DNA from: Halieaceae bacterium UBA4452
GTDB lineage: Bacteria; Pseudomonadota; Gammaproteobacteria; Pseudomonadales; Halieaceae
DNA: 64,000 nucleotides
Direction of reading: 5' to 3'
NCBI GenBank assembly: GCA_002389505.1
Contig: DGPA01000044.1
Span: 303,984-367,983, forward strand
Positions 18,327 to 26,666 of this stretch are shown in pieces. The position numbers and the translations under genes are program-made. The notes beneath the pieces were generated by a model. That model was given only the letters and a program-made list of their open reading frames with translations, was not told the DNA's origin and searched no databases. Each line of letters starts with the position of its first letter. Position 1 is the first letter of the stretch.

Positions 18327-19439
18327 ATGCCCCTCTCGAAAGTAACACCTGAACACTACGACGCAGTGCTCGCCGCGAAAATCGGCGGCTTCAGGGAAGC
18401 ATTTCTTGCCCTTGGAGCACCCACGCCTGCCATATACCCCTCTGCACCCTTGGGTTTTCGACTGCGTGCTGAGTTTCGTCTGTGGCATACAGATAATCAG
18501 GTTCATTACGTCATGTTCAGCCAGAAAGCGCCTAAAACACCGGTCATTATCGATCAATTTCCCATTGGCTCGCCCGCTATACAGGCGCTGATGCCGACAC
18601 TATTGGCTGCCATTAACGCCAGTGAGGTGTTGCGTCGCAAAATTTTCCAACTAGAATTTTTAACGACGCTGGCGGGCGATAAGCTGGTGACGCTGATCTA
18701 CCATAGAACCCTAAACGAGGATTGGCAGGTCGCCGCAGAGACGCTAGCGGCAGATCTAGGTATTTATCTGGTGGGTAGAAGTCGCAAGCAAAAACGCGTT
18801 GTTGGTGGCGACTGGGTTACCGAGACTCTGTCGATTAGGCAGCGTGACTACTATTACCGGCAACCGGAACAGGCATTTACTCAACCCAACGGTCATGTCA
18901 ATGAGACCATGATTGATTGGGCGGTGCAGCAATCGACACACCTAGGCGACGACTTACTCGAACTGTACTGTGGCATTGGTAATTTCACGCTACCCCTGGC
19001 CGAGCATTTTAACCATGTCATTGCGACCGAGCTGTCAAAAAAATCGACCGCTGCAGCAGAGTTCAACCGCGTCACTAATGGCATCGATAATATCGAATTC
19101 GCACGCCTATCGGCTGAGGAGATGAGTAGCGCGCTCGCTGGTGAGCGTCTCTTTCAGCGACTCGCCCACCTCAAAAAACCCCTAGCTAATTACTCACTGA
19201 ATACGCTATTGGTCGATCCGCCCCGGGCCGGGCTCGATGACAAAACACTGGATTTGGCCAGCACCTTTGACAATATTATCTATATTTCCTGTAATCCCGA
19301 GACGCTGCTAAACAATCTCACCACCCTTACTCGCTCTCATACGATCGAGCAGCTCGCGTTTTTTGACCAATTTCCCTACACCCCACACTTAGAAAGTGGG
19401 GTTCTACTACGGAGGAAAGATGACTCAATCACTACTTGA
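18327..19439 (+). CDS. trmA: tRNA (uracil-5-)-methyltransferase
   Basis: SAM-dependent enzyme making ribothymidine at tRNA position 54, 370 residues. Motifs are [11 protein letters not shown] near residue 45, [16 protein letters not shown] (SAM site) near residue 214, [11 protein letters not shown] near 293 and [13 protein letters not shown] with the catalytic cysteine near 318. It lies 12 bases after tusE in an apparent tRNA-modification operon, and its last 20 bases overlap phhB. Confidence 0.95.
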   Translation: MPLSKVTPEHYDAVLAAKIGGFREAFLALGAPTPAIYPSAPLGFRLRAEFRLWHTDNQVHYVMFSQKAPKTPVIIDQFPIGSPAIQALMPTLLAAINASEVLRRKIFQLEFLTTLAGDKLVTLIYHRTLNEDWQVAAETLAADLGIYLVGRSRKQKRVVGGDWVTETLSIRQRDYYYRQPEQAFTQPNGHVNETMIDWAVQQSTHLGDDLLELYCGIGNFTLPLAEHFNHVIATELSKKSTAAAEFNRVTNGIDNIEFARLSAEEMSSALAGERLFQRLAHLKKPLANYSLNTLLVDPPRAGLDDKTLDLASTFDNIIYISCNPETLLNNLTTLTRSHTIEQLAFFDQFPYTPHLESGVLLRRKDDSITT

Positions 19440-19701
19440 CGATGACAGCATTGCCACCTGGCTCGCCACGCACTCCCAATGGCGACGGCAAGCGGCAGCG
19501 CTCTACAGCGAACGACGCTTTGCTGATTTTAATGCGGCGTGGGGATTTATGAATCGCGTGGCGCTCATTGCTGAGAAAATGAACCACCATCCTGAGTGGT
19601 TCAATGTCTACAATCGAGTGGACATCACGCTGACCACCCATGACGCTGGAGGTGTGACCGCCTTAGATCTGGCGCTGGCTGAGGCTATTGATTCGCTCTG
19701 A
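19420..19701 (+). CDS. phhB: Pterin-4a-carbinolamine dehydratase
   Basis: Dehydratase that recycles the pterin cofactor after aromatic amino-acid hydroxylation, 93 residues. Signature: [29 protein letters not shown] with the catalytic HH pair, then [15 protein letters not shown]. The ATG at 19420, preceded by GGAGG, is preferred over 19396. No phenylalanine hydroxylase gene is visible nearby. It overlaps the end of trmA. Confidence 0.92.
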   Translation: MTQSLLDDDSIATWLATHSQWRRQAAALYSERRFADFNAAWGFMNRVALIAEKMNHHPEWFNVYNRVDITLTTHDAGGVTALDLALAEAIDSL

Positions 19702-19710
19702 CAATGAGCT

Positions 19711-20565
19711 TTAGCGGTTGATGAACGCGCATATCGCTTCTGCGACACCAGGCTCATTGAGCACCGGGGCATGGCCCACCCGGGGAACCGTCAGCGTTCG
19801 CATGCTCGGGATACGCCGCTGCATCTCGGTGACACAGTCCGGAGCCAGAATATCTGAAAGTTCCCCACGAACGAGTAACACAGGCGTCGACGCGAAACTG
19901 TCAAACAGCGACCATAGCTCGGAGGGGACAGCCGCCCCATCGTCGCGCTTCATCGGTTCAGAGATTGTGGTGTCGTAATCGAGACACACCTTGCCACCCC
20001 GCTCGGTACAAATTCTGCCGGCAAAATCACGCCACTGCTCATCACTGTAGTCGGGAAATGCATCGCCATTAACGGTTTTAGTATGCGCTATTGCGTCATC
20101 CCAGCTATCAAATGCACTAGCCATGCCTACATACTGTTTGATTCGAGCCAGGCCCTCGGGCGCAATGTCCGGACCAATATCGTTGATGACCACATGACTA
20201 AATAAGTTCGGGGCAAGTGCACTCATCGCCATTGCCATAAGCCCTCCCATTGATGTCCCAACGGTAGCGCAACGGGAAATATCTAGCTGCGAGAGTAGCG
20301 CAAACATGTCGGCAACATAGGTTTGCGGCACATAGTGGTCACTGTTGTCGTCATACTCAGATCGACCACGGCCGCGCTGCTCGACAACCACCACCCGATG
20401 AGTCATCGCTAACATAGGCGCAATAGGCTCAAAATCCCGGCTGTTACGCGACAGGCCGTGCATACACAGCACCACCGGCGCATCGACCCCGGGCCCAGCA
20501 TAATCCCGAGCATATAGAATCAAGCCATCTTCTACTGTATAAAAAAAATCCGTAAACACAGCCAT
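19711..20565 (-). CDS. Alpha/beta-hydrolase
   Basis: Hydrolase of about 284 residues of the alpha/beta-fold superfamily. Visible elements: CMHGLSRNSRDF (oxyanion region), EQRGRGRSEY, the nucleophile elbow GTSMGG near residue 101, the aspartate region VRGELSDIL and the histidine in VGHAPVLNEP. No signal peptide. The substrate cannot be told; relatives include esterases and C-C hydrolases. It is convergent with phhB and follows the dUTPase on the same strand. Confidence 0.85.
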   Translation of the reverse strand: MAVFTDFFYTVEDGLILYARDYAGPGVDAPVVLCMHGLSRNSRDFEPIAPMLAMTHRVVVVEQRGRGRSEYDDNSDHYVPQTYVADMFALLSQLDISRCATVGTSMGGLMAMAMSALAPNLFSHVVINDIGPDIAPEGLARIKQYVGMASAFDSWDDAIAHTKTVNGDAFPDYSDEQWRDFAGRICTERGGKVCLDYDTTISEPMKRDDGAAVPSELWSLFDSFASTPVLLVRGELSDILAPDCVTEMQRRIPSMRTLTVPRVGHAPVLNEPGVAEAICAFINR

Positions 20566-20593
20566 CAATCCACTCCTCAACCAAGACTAGCCA

Positions 20594-21211
20594 TCACTCG
20601 GCGGGGTAGCGCTCGGCGAGACGGCGGTAGACATCATCAGCGAAGCTATCCTTAGCGCTGTCGAGGGTCGCTATGATATCGGACAGGTGCTCGTTATCTT
20701 CTCGACCTTGCCACATCTTGCGATACTCGCCGGTTTTGTAGCCATGGTCTTGCCGAAAAAAGTTAAGCACATTTTTTCCTATGTAGTGTCTATAAAGCTC
20801 ATCAAAGGATAGCCCACAGGCCGACATAAGTTGCGCAAACAAGGGCACTGAGAAGCCTCGCTGTTGCAAGCACGCTAGCGCTAGCGCTTCTGTAGCGGCA
20901 TGAATATCAGGGGTCTCCGGTTCAGCATGATCGAGATCAAGCGCAATTTGCCGGGCCAAATCGGTGATATCGCAGTCAGGGGTAAACAAGGCAGATAATC
21001 CAAAATGCCAAATATCGATGACCTCAAGGCGGACCTGCTCCATGTCGGGAGTTTGTTTTTTCCACCATTTGTAGCCCAGGTGATCCATCAATTCGCCACA
21101 TTCAATCCATGCGGCGCGATACCACTCAAACTGCTGAGCAATCCAGTCTTCATGTACACGGGTATTCATTCGATGCTGCATTGACAGCATGGATTCAATG
21201 GCAACTTGCAT
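20594..21211 (-). CDS. Dimeric dUTPase (dUTPase_2 / MazG-like fold)
   Basis: Probable all-alpha dUTP diphosphatase, about 205 residues. The metal-binding motif ECGELMDHLGYKWWKK and the second motif LEVIDIWHFGLSAL fit the dUTPase_2 family known from Campylobacter and trypanosomatids and also found in some proteobacteria. The ATG at 21211 is chosen; the frame is open to 21277. It is unrelated to the trimeric Dut, and whether the genome also has Dut cannot be seen here. Confidence 0.8.
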   Translation of the reverse strand: MQVAIESMLSMQHRMNTRVHEDWIAQQFEWYRAAWIECGELMDHLGYKWWKKQTPDMEQVRLEVIDIWHFGLSALFTPDCDITDLARQIALDLDHAEPETPDIHAATEALALACLQQRGFSVPLFAQLMSACGLSFDELYRHYIGKNVLNFFRQDHGYKTGEYRKMWQGREDNEHLSDIIATLDSAKDSFADDVYRRLAERYPAE

Positions 21212-21475
21212 GGTGGCACTGACCCTCCTGGGTAGATAGCAATAAACCCTCGCCAAGACGCTTGGAGAGTCTCTCAATTAACCGCGTTGAACGTGCGATC
21301 ATGTACCTTGCCATAAATTACTGTCAAACTCACCGCTTAGCGGAAGCAGAATGCCGGTCATCCAGCGCCAAAATATCACTCAGGCTGTCCATCTCAGAAG
21401 GCTAGCAAGCGATAGCGATTGGCTTCCATTATCACAGCCCGTGCCATTAACAGCATTATCCCTTGGAGTCAGTCC

Positions 21476-21895
21476 ATGAACCAGTCCGAAGTCATTGCCC
21501 GACTCAACGAACATAAACCGGCCTTCCTCGACCTTCTGGGTGGCACCGTTGTTAACATTGATCAGGAGCAACGGATCTGCGTGTTTGAATTTACCGTGCC
21601 TTTGGACTACTGCCATAGTGGCAATATTGTTCAAGGCGGCTTTGTGACTGCCATGCTCGATGCTGCCATGGCACACGCTGTGTTCGGTCTTGACCCCACG
21701 GTGACTCGCCTGTCTAGCCTTGAAATTAGCACCCGTTTCGAAGATGCAACTCAGGGGCTGCAACCATTGACGGTTACCGGGCGCATTCGAAAATTGACGC
21801 ATTCCATAGCGTTCCTTGACGCCGACATTCACACATCGGCGGGGTCACTGACTGCAACCGCTCACTCAGTCGCAAAAGTGAGTCGCAAAGCATAA
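21476..21895 (+). CDS. PaaI-family hotdog thioesterase
   Basis: Second hotdog-fold protein of the window, 139 residues, start MNQSEVIARLNEHKPAFLD preceded by TTGGAG. The signature HSGNIVQGGFVTAMLDAAMA is the PaaI/4HBT hot-dog helix, with the aspartate of MLDAA as likely catalytic residue. Substrate unknown. About 260 noncoding bases separate it from the divergent dUTPase gene. Confidence 0.82.
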   Translation: MNQSEVIARLNEHKPAFLDLLGGTVVNIDQEQRICVFEFTVPLDYCHSGNIVQGGFVTAMLDAAMAHAVFGLDPTVTRLSSLEISTRFEDATQGLQPLTVTGRIRKLTHSIAFLDADIHTSAGSLTATAHSVAKVSRKA

Positions 21896-21966
21896 ATGCT
21901 GCCTTGCGCCATAGAGCGTGTCGTTAAACCCTAGTGCTAATGGTCAACTGAGCGGGATTACCTCCA

Positions 21967-22323
21967 ATGTCAGAGCAAGCGATTAACTTCTCTCCCGTCC
22001 TTGAAACATTTACGACCGAGACGATTTCATTGTCAGATCTTGTCACCGTCGGAGGAGATCTTGCTGAGCGCATGCTTGAGGATATCCATGACCTGCGTGA
22101 GCATTTACAAACGATTGCAGTGGGCCGTTTCACCGTTGGCGAGATCCGAAATGACCGTAGCGTTTACTTGGTGAAGGTGGCCGCCTTGGACAAGGATCTG
22201 CCGCACGTTATTCGCGGCATGCGAGTCACCAACAGCGGTACCGACGAGCTTGAGAGCTTTATGCTCTTCGCCGAGCAAGCCAATGGACAACTACTACCCA
22301 TTGACTTTGATATTATTAGCTAG
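21967..22323 (+). CDS. Hypothetical protein
   Basis: I do not recognise this 118-residue protein. It is acidic, has no signal peptide or membrane segment and no cysteine. The pattern (helix-rich first half, then VGRFTVGEIRNDRSVYLVKV) suggests a small alpha/beta domain. Codon use resembles the neighbours. It follows the thioesterase by about 70 bases on the same strand. It is probably a real gene given the clean frame and the start after an A/G-poor but spaced leader. Confidence 0.6.
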   Translation: MSEQAINFSPVLETFTTETISLSDLVTVGGDLAERMLEDIHDLREHLQTIAVGRFTVGEIRNDRSVYLVKVAALDKDLPHVIRGMRVTNSGTDELESFMLFAEQANGQLLPIDFDIIS

Positions 22324-22604
22324 GTGAAGCGTTCAACGCATCAGTGGTGTAAGTATCTGGCGCACGGCCAGCGCCATTGTCAGAAAAATGACTGCACGCC
22401 GAGCCGCCATGCCACTGGCCATTAACTCCTGCCAAAAGATCGCTTATAAGCGCCAATCACAGGTGGCACTTTCTTTTTTTAAGCTCTTTGGTATTCTTTT
22501 GCAGGGTTTGAACGCCCATGACCAAACCGTTGTCATAGCGTACATCGCCCAAACGCTGGAACCCTATACCACTTATTATTAATGACTACATAGAGGACAT
22601 GACA

Positions 22605-23309
22605 ATGAAACATCTGTTATCCGTTGGACTTGCGACGTTATTAACCTTAAGTTCGTCCTTCGTCACTGCCGAGCGCTTAGAGGTTTTTAGATGGCAAGCC
22701 AGCAGCAGTTCACCCGTAGCGCTCGTCCAAGGAATGATGGCCGCAGCTAAAATTCATGAAGCCAATGGCGCTACCGTGGGTATTTATCGAATGGATGTTG
22801 GCGCTTCGGGCCGCCCAACGTTCGACTATGTTCTGCGCTGGGATAGCGGCACTGCCTGGGCAAAAACCAAAGAATCCAATAATAGTGAGGAGTGGCAAGC
22901 GTTCTGGACCCAAGCCGCCGAGGCCCCCTCTGGCGATTTAATGTTTTCGTTGGAAGCGGCCAACTGGGACGCATCGGTCATGTCTGCAGACTTTCGTCAG
23001 GATGGCCCCTACCGCGTGTATGTATGGCAACCCAATCCAGGCAAAGCCGCCACAGTGTATGCGTCGTTCAATGAAGCCAAGCGAATCCATACCAACGCAG
23101 GTGCAAAGGTGAACATCTACAGCGAAGGCGTGGGGGGTATCGGCAACGTTCACTATGTGATTACGTTTGACAGCTGGCAAGATATGGCGGACTTCGGTGA
23201 TAAGATGGCGGTCAGTGAAGAATTTCGCTTTCTGCAAGCTGCAGCCGCGGGGGCAGCCACCCCGTTATCATCCATCCAAGGTGAGCCGGTGTACTACACC
23301 AACCGTTAA
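22605..23309 (+). CDS. Exported protein with two tandem dimeric-barrel-like domains
   Basis: About 234 residues; the first 21 are a signal peptide (MKHLLSVGLATLLTLSSSFVTA). The mature part contains two similar halves. Each has a VFRWQ/VYVWQ strand, a KIHEANGATVGIY / RIHTNAGAKVNIY segment and a Y(V)LRWDS / YVITFDSW strand. This looks like a duplicated alpha/beta-barrel (ferredoxin-like, NIPSNAP/DUF-type) domain. The ATG at 22605 is better spaced from AGAGGA than the one at 22599. Function unknown; periplasmic location inferred. A separate 275-base upstream gap holds no other gene. Confidence 0.7.
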   Translation: MKHLLSVGLATLLTLSSSFVTAERLEVFRWQASSSSPVALVQGMMAAAKIHEANGATVGIYRMDVGASGRPTFDYVLRWDSGTAWAKTKESNNSEEWQAFWTQAAEAPSGDLMFSLEAANWDASVMSADFRQDGPYRVYVWQPNPGKAATVYASFNEAKRIHTNAGAKVNIYSEGVGGIGNVHYVITFDSWQDMADFGDKMAVSEEFRFLQAAAAGAATPLSSIQGEPVYYTNR

Positions 23310-23318
23310 CTGGGAACC

Positions 23319-23342
23319 AAGGCCTCTCTTGCGAGGGGTCTT
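23319..23342 (+). terminator. Possible terminator hairpin
   Basis: Ten consecutive pairs including two G-T pairs (23319-23328 with 23333-23342) around a TTGC loop, just after the stop of the exported protein. No T tract follows, so it is weak as an intrinsic terminator. Further on, three hexamer copies AATATA lie at 23395-23412. Confidence 0.45.
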
Positions 23343-23551
23343 ACATTGGCTCCAGGCTTTATGGCAGTCAATTTGGCCTAGACAAATTTATAAAAATATA
23401 AATATAAATATAAATCAATAATTTGAAGCGCTATTATAAATTCATTATGAGGACTACAAAGCGCGTTGCCGCGTGATTGCTGAACACGAAGCAGTACCTC
23501 ACCGCCCTGCTCGCTCCTGGCGCCGGGCCAGAGGTTGTGCGCGAGGCAAAA

Positions 23552-23639
23552 TGGTGCCCGAGGCCGGACTTGAACCGGCACAGCCGCAATGGCCGGGGGA
23601 TTTTAAGTCCCCTGTGTCTACCAATTTCACCACTCGGGC
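23552..23639 (-). tRNA. tRNA-Leu(UAA)
   Basis: Class II tRNA of 88 bases on the minus strand with encoded CCA. The acceptor pairs GCCCGAG with CTCGGGC; the anticodon stem-loop GGGGACTTAAAATCCCC carries anticodon TAA; a long variable arm and a GGTTCAAGTCC T arm follow. Confidence 0.97.
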
Positions 23640-23750
23640 AGCGCCGCGCAGAATAGCACGAAGTCCAACGGCGTGAATACTTTAGTCACCCAATTATCAG
23701 CAAGCGGTGGTACAGTTTGGGCTGCACCGTCTCAATGAAAGGAAAAGCCC

Positions 23751-25100
23751 TTGGCGACCTCACGCGGACAGTTTGGTACACGCACCGGATTTATACTCGC
23801 CGCAGCGGGTTCCGCTGTCGGTCTAGGCAATATCTGGGGATTCCCGACCCAAGCCGCCTCCAATGGGGGGGCCGCCTTTGTGTTGGTTTACTTGATCTTG
23901 GCATTCTTGCTGGCCTACCCCGTACTCATGGCTGAATTATTGCTCGGCCGCCACGCCCACGGCAATAGCGTCAGGGCACTCACCCAGATTTCCAGCAGAT
24001 CGAGCACAAAATTCGTTGGCGCAACGACGGGGTTTTTCGGCATTATTATTGCCAGTTTAATTTTGAGTTTTTACGCCATTGTCGCCGGCTGGATGCTGGG
24101 TTTTACCGCTTCCTACCCGTTGGCATCGCTCGGCTTTGACCGCACTAGTCAATGGCTCACAGACTTTACTATCCCAAGCAATATCGCTCTAATGACGGTA
24201 TTCATGACGATGACAGCAGGCATTGTCGTGGGGGGTGTGCACAAGGGTATTGAGCGATGGTCTACCCGCCTCATGCCAACACTTATCGTCACTTTAATCG
24301 GATTGGCGTTGTACGTATTTACTCTCGATGGTGCAATCGAGGGACTCAAAGTGTATCTATTGCCCGACTTTAGCAAAGTCCTGTCTGCCGATCTTGTTCT
24401 TGCCGCGCTGGGCTCAGCTTTTTTCTCATTGTCCTTAGGGGTTGGCACCATGCTCATTTATGGCTCCTATCTATCGGATGAAGAACACTTACCCTCTATC
24501 GGGGCGCAAGTAGCGCTTATTGATGTTGGCTTAGCCGTGCTCGCCGGCTTTCTTATTCTACCGGCAATGTACGTCGCGGCAGCTCGAGGCGTTGACATCT
24601 TTGATGCCTCAGGGGCACTACTGTCAGAGGACACGCTCATATTTACCGTTCTACCCGAACTATTCACCTCCTTAGGGTCAATAGGCCTGTTTGTGGCAAC
24701 CGCCTTTTTCGGCTTGATGAGTGTCGCCGCCCTCACCTCATCGATCTCTATGCTCGAAGTACCCGTGGCCTTTATCGTTGAGCGCTTCGGGTGGAGTCGG
24801 CTTCGCGCGGGCACTACCGCAAGCGCATTCATTGGCTTGCTGAGTACAATGATTATTCTCAACTTTGACTGGCTATTTGGCAGTGTCGTCGCGCTAAGCA
24901 CACGCTACGGACAGCCATTGCTGGGGGTTATGTTATGCGTCTATGCAGGATGGGTATGGAACCGACATGCATTGCTAGCAGAGCTTGAAAAAAATGACGC
25001 TAATGCAAAACACAGTTGGTTCTGGCGGCTGTGGCCCTGGTATGTACGACTGGTTTGCCCGGCAGTCATCTTAGTTATTTTTGCCCGCTCAGTGCTCTGA
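23751..25100 (+). CDS. Sodium:neurotransmitter symporter family (NSS/SNF) carrier
   Basis: Sodium-coupled amino-acid-type importer of the LeuT fold, 449 residues with about eleven or twelve membrane segments. The N-terminal AAAGSAVGLGNIWGFPTQA is the diagnostic NSS segment that binds sodium and substrate. The start is TTG at 23751, with AGGAAA upstream; the residues before it do not fit. Substrate unknown (amino acid or related). The end overlaps a small minus-strand gene. Confidence 0.9.
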   Translation: MATSRGQFGTRTGFILAAAGSAVGLGNIWGFPTQAASNGGAAFVLVYLILAFLLAYPVLMAELLLGRHAHGNSVRALTQISSRSSTKFVGATTGFFGIIIASLILSFYAIVAGWMLGFTASYPLASLGFDRTSQWLTDFTIPSNIALMTVFMTMTAGIVVGGVHKGIERWSTRLMPTLIVTLIGLALYVFTLDGAIEGLKVYLLPDFSKVLSADLVLAALGSAFFSLSLGVGTMLIYGSYLSDEEHLPSIGAQVALIDVGLAVLAGFLILPAMYVAAARGVDIFDASGALLSEDTLIFTVLPELFTSLGSIGLFVATAFFGLMSVAALTSSISMLEVPVAFIVERFGWSRLRAGTTASAFIGLLSTMIILNFDWLFGSVVALSTRYGQPLLGVMLCVYAGWVWNRHALLAELEKNDANAKHSWFWRLWPWYVRLVCPAVILVIFARSVL

Positions 25101-25268
25101 TTCATCCCGGTTGAGCAATCGATCCAGCCGGTCACCGGTGAATAAGGTGCCATACCCAGCACTCAGGAGCATAAACAGTAAAGCTACCCAGTCGCCGGTT
25201 TGGGAGTAAATCCAGGTGCTGAATACGAACATCCCAGCACTCAGCGCAAGAGCCATTAATTTAACCAT
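25089..25268 (-). CDS. Small membrane protein, hypothetical
   Basis: Reading the minus strand from the ATG at 25266-25268 gives 59 residues, beginning MVKLMALALSAGMFVFSTW, with two hydrophobic stretches (about residues 3-20 and 27-43) and a charged C-terminal tail (DRLDRLLNRDESEH). Two-helix inner-membrane protein by inference. Its last 12 bases overlap the end of the NSS gene tail to tail. Not recognised. Confidence 0.6.
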   Translation of the reverse strand: MVKLMALALSAGMFVFSTWIYSQTGDWVALLFMLLSAGYGTLFTGDRLDRLLNRDESEH

Positions 25269-25336
25269 GCATCCCTCTATAAAAAATCAGCAATGCCCCA
25301 CAAACCCGATGGCACAATGGCTTCCCCATGGAAACA

Positions 25337-25474
25337 TTAATAGACTCTGGGCTGTTCTTGTCGCCACGGCTTTCCGTCACAGTGCGCGTAATTAGGGCAG
25401 TTCTCAGTGCATCCACGACAGGGCATGCGCTTTATCGGAGCTTCCGGCGTCGGGGGCGTGCTTGAAGTTGTCAT
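25337..25474 (-). CDS. Small cysteine-rich protein coupled to the MerR gene
   Basis: A 45-residue frame whose ATG (25472-25474) overlaps the TGA of the MerR gene in an ATGA junction, so it is probably translated by coupling. The protein has an acceptor-like proline-rich start (TPPTPEAPIKR) and the motif MPCRGCTENCPNYAHCDGK, with four cysteines spaced CxxCxxxC-x5-C. This looks like a metal- or cluster-binding knuckle. I do not know the family. It is too short for usual gene calls, but junction and motif argue that it is real. Confidence 0.65.
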   Translation of the reverse strand: MTTSSTPPTPEAPIKRMPCRGCTENCPNYAHCDGKPWRQEQPRVY

Positions 25475-26478
25475 GACAGGTCTCGCTGGTTGAGTATCGA
25501 CTGGAATTCGCTGCCCCGCTCGTCGATGACCGCTTTGAGCGCTTTTTCCATCAGGTAGCGTGCTTGGTTAGTGTAAGCGTAGATAGACGAATGGACTGCG
25601 GCATCTTGCCAATTCTCTACCGAGCACTCGGTGCTGTACTGCTCGAACTGAACGAGCGCTTGAACCAAATCGACAATATGACGTGGACATTCGCAATTGA
25701 GCAGTCGCTGCAGTTGACTCGCGGCTAAGAGTTCATCATCGCCATAGGAGCGAGGCTTGGGTTTGACCAATTCACCTAAATCAAACTCGCCTTGTCTTGC
25801 ATCGGCTTGCACAGCCACCCGCCCCATTTCATAGGCAAATCGCGCCGGCTCCAAGGGAAACTGCAATGCAGATGCGCCCCGTCGACTCAGCTCATCGAGC
25901 CAGCGCTCGTTGGCAAGTCGATAGGTGACCAATACCTGCGGCGATCCTAATCGCTTAGCAAGCGCTTCCACCGCATTAATCTGAGAGGTTGACAGGGAGC
26001 CACAGCCTGCCACCAACATGGCAATATCTTCATCGATAAGCAAGTTGTCGAGCACGTCCGTAAGGGCCTGGCGAACTAACAGTGCGCTGATGCTCGACAT
26101 ACAGCCCTGATGCTCGTCAAGCCATGCGCAGAGCTCCACACCAATAAATAGAACTCTCGGTTTATTGGGGGGAATTTGCTTTACCACATGTTTGCCTCTT
26201 CCCTGAACCAACAGCTCTAGGGTTTTGCGTTGAGAACCCGCAATTTCTCCAATCCGCGCACCGTCGTGCACCAATGCTGCCACTAGCTGCAAATGTTCAA
26301 GGTCAGATTGCGTATATTGTCGGCGCCCTGACTGTGATTTATGGCTTGCCCCTAGCCCATAACGACGCTCCCACACACGAAGGGTGTCAGGTTTCAGCCC
26401 AGTCAACCGCGCTACCGTGCCAATGCCGTACAAAGGACGTGGCTCGAATAATGTAGCCGGGCTTGCGGGTGCGTTCAT
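25471..26478 (-). CDS. MerR-family regulator, CarH/LitR-like architecture
   Basis: DNA-binding regulator of about 335 residues. The N-terminal MerR helix-turn-helix (YGIGTVARLTGLKPDTLRVW, then RRYGL and GRRQYTQSDL) is followed by a long C-terminal domain resembling that of light- and B12-responsive CarH/LitR proteins. The cobalamin DxHxxG histidine is not visible, so ligand binding is doubtful. The start at 26478 has GGAGG upstream. It is divergent from the sigma-factor gene and very likely regulates the shared intergenic region. The small Cys-rich gene follows by ATGA overlap. Confidence 0.8.
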   Translation of the reverse strand: MNAPASPATLFEPRPLYGIGTVARLTGLKPDTLRVWERRYGLGASHKSQSGRRQYTQSDLEHLQLVAALVHDGARIGEIAGSQRKTLELLVQGRGKHVVKQIPPNKPRVLFIGVELCAWLDEHQGCMSSISALLVRQALTDVLDNLLIDEDIAMLVAGCGSLSTSQINAVEALAKRLGSPQVLVTYRLANERWLDELSRRGASALQFPLEPARFAYEMGRVAVQADARQGEFDLGELVKPKPRSYGDDELLAASQLQRLLNCECPRHIVDLVQALVQFEQYSTECSVENWQDAAVHSSIYAYTNQARYLMEKALKAVIDERGSEFQSILNQRDLS

Positions 26479-26506
26479 GTTGATGCCTCCAGTCACTGTC
26501 AATGAT

Positions 26507-26576
26507 TTGTCTAAGGTTACGCGGGCAACTGCCGATCAGATCTGCTTATTTCGTCTTAATGTCTAGACTTTGTCTA
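26507..26576. promoter_or_regulatory. Candidate operator with repeated TGTCTA sites
   Basis: In the region between the MerR and sigma-factor genes the sequence TGTCTA occurs three times in the same orientation (26508-26513, 26560-26565 and 26571-26576); the first and third are TTGTCTA and the middle one is part of the palindrome GTCTAGAC (26561-26568). This arrangement suggests binding sites for the adjacent MerR protein. No footprint is implied; it is inference from repetition and position. Confidence 0.5.
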
Positions 26577-26666
26577 CCTAATACCTGAACAAATAACAAA
26601 AAAAGCAATCTTAATATGAACAGGTCACCGTACTATCTGCACACCTACTGGTTGGGGAAGAGTGAT

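Noticed and set aside
22388..22582. Plus-strand open frame of 64 codons before the exported protein
   Set aside because: Poor start context and no family match; the T-rich tracts and ordinary composition suggest noncoding DNA.
23395..23412. AATATA hexamer copies as a CRISPR or phase-variation tract
   Set aside because: Only three copies, no spacer structure, and not within a coding region; simple A+T-rich sequence downstream of tRNA-Leu.
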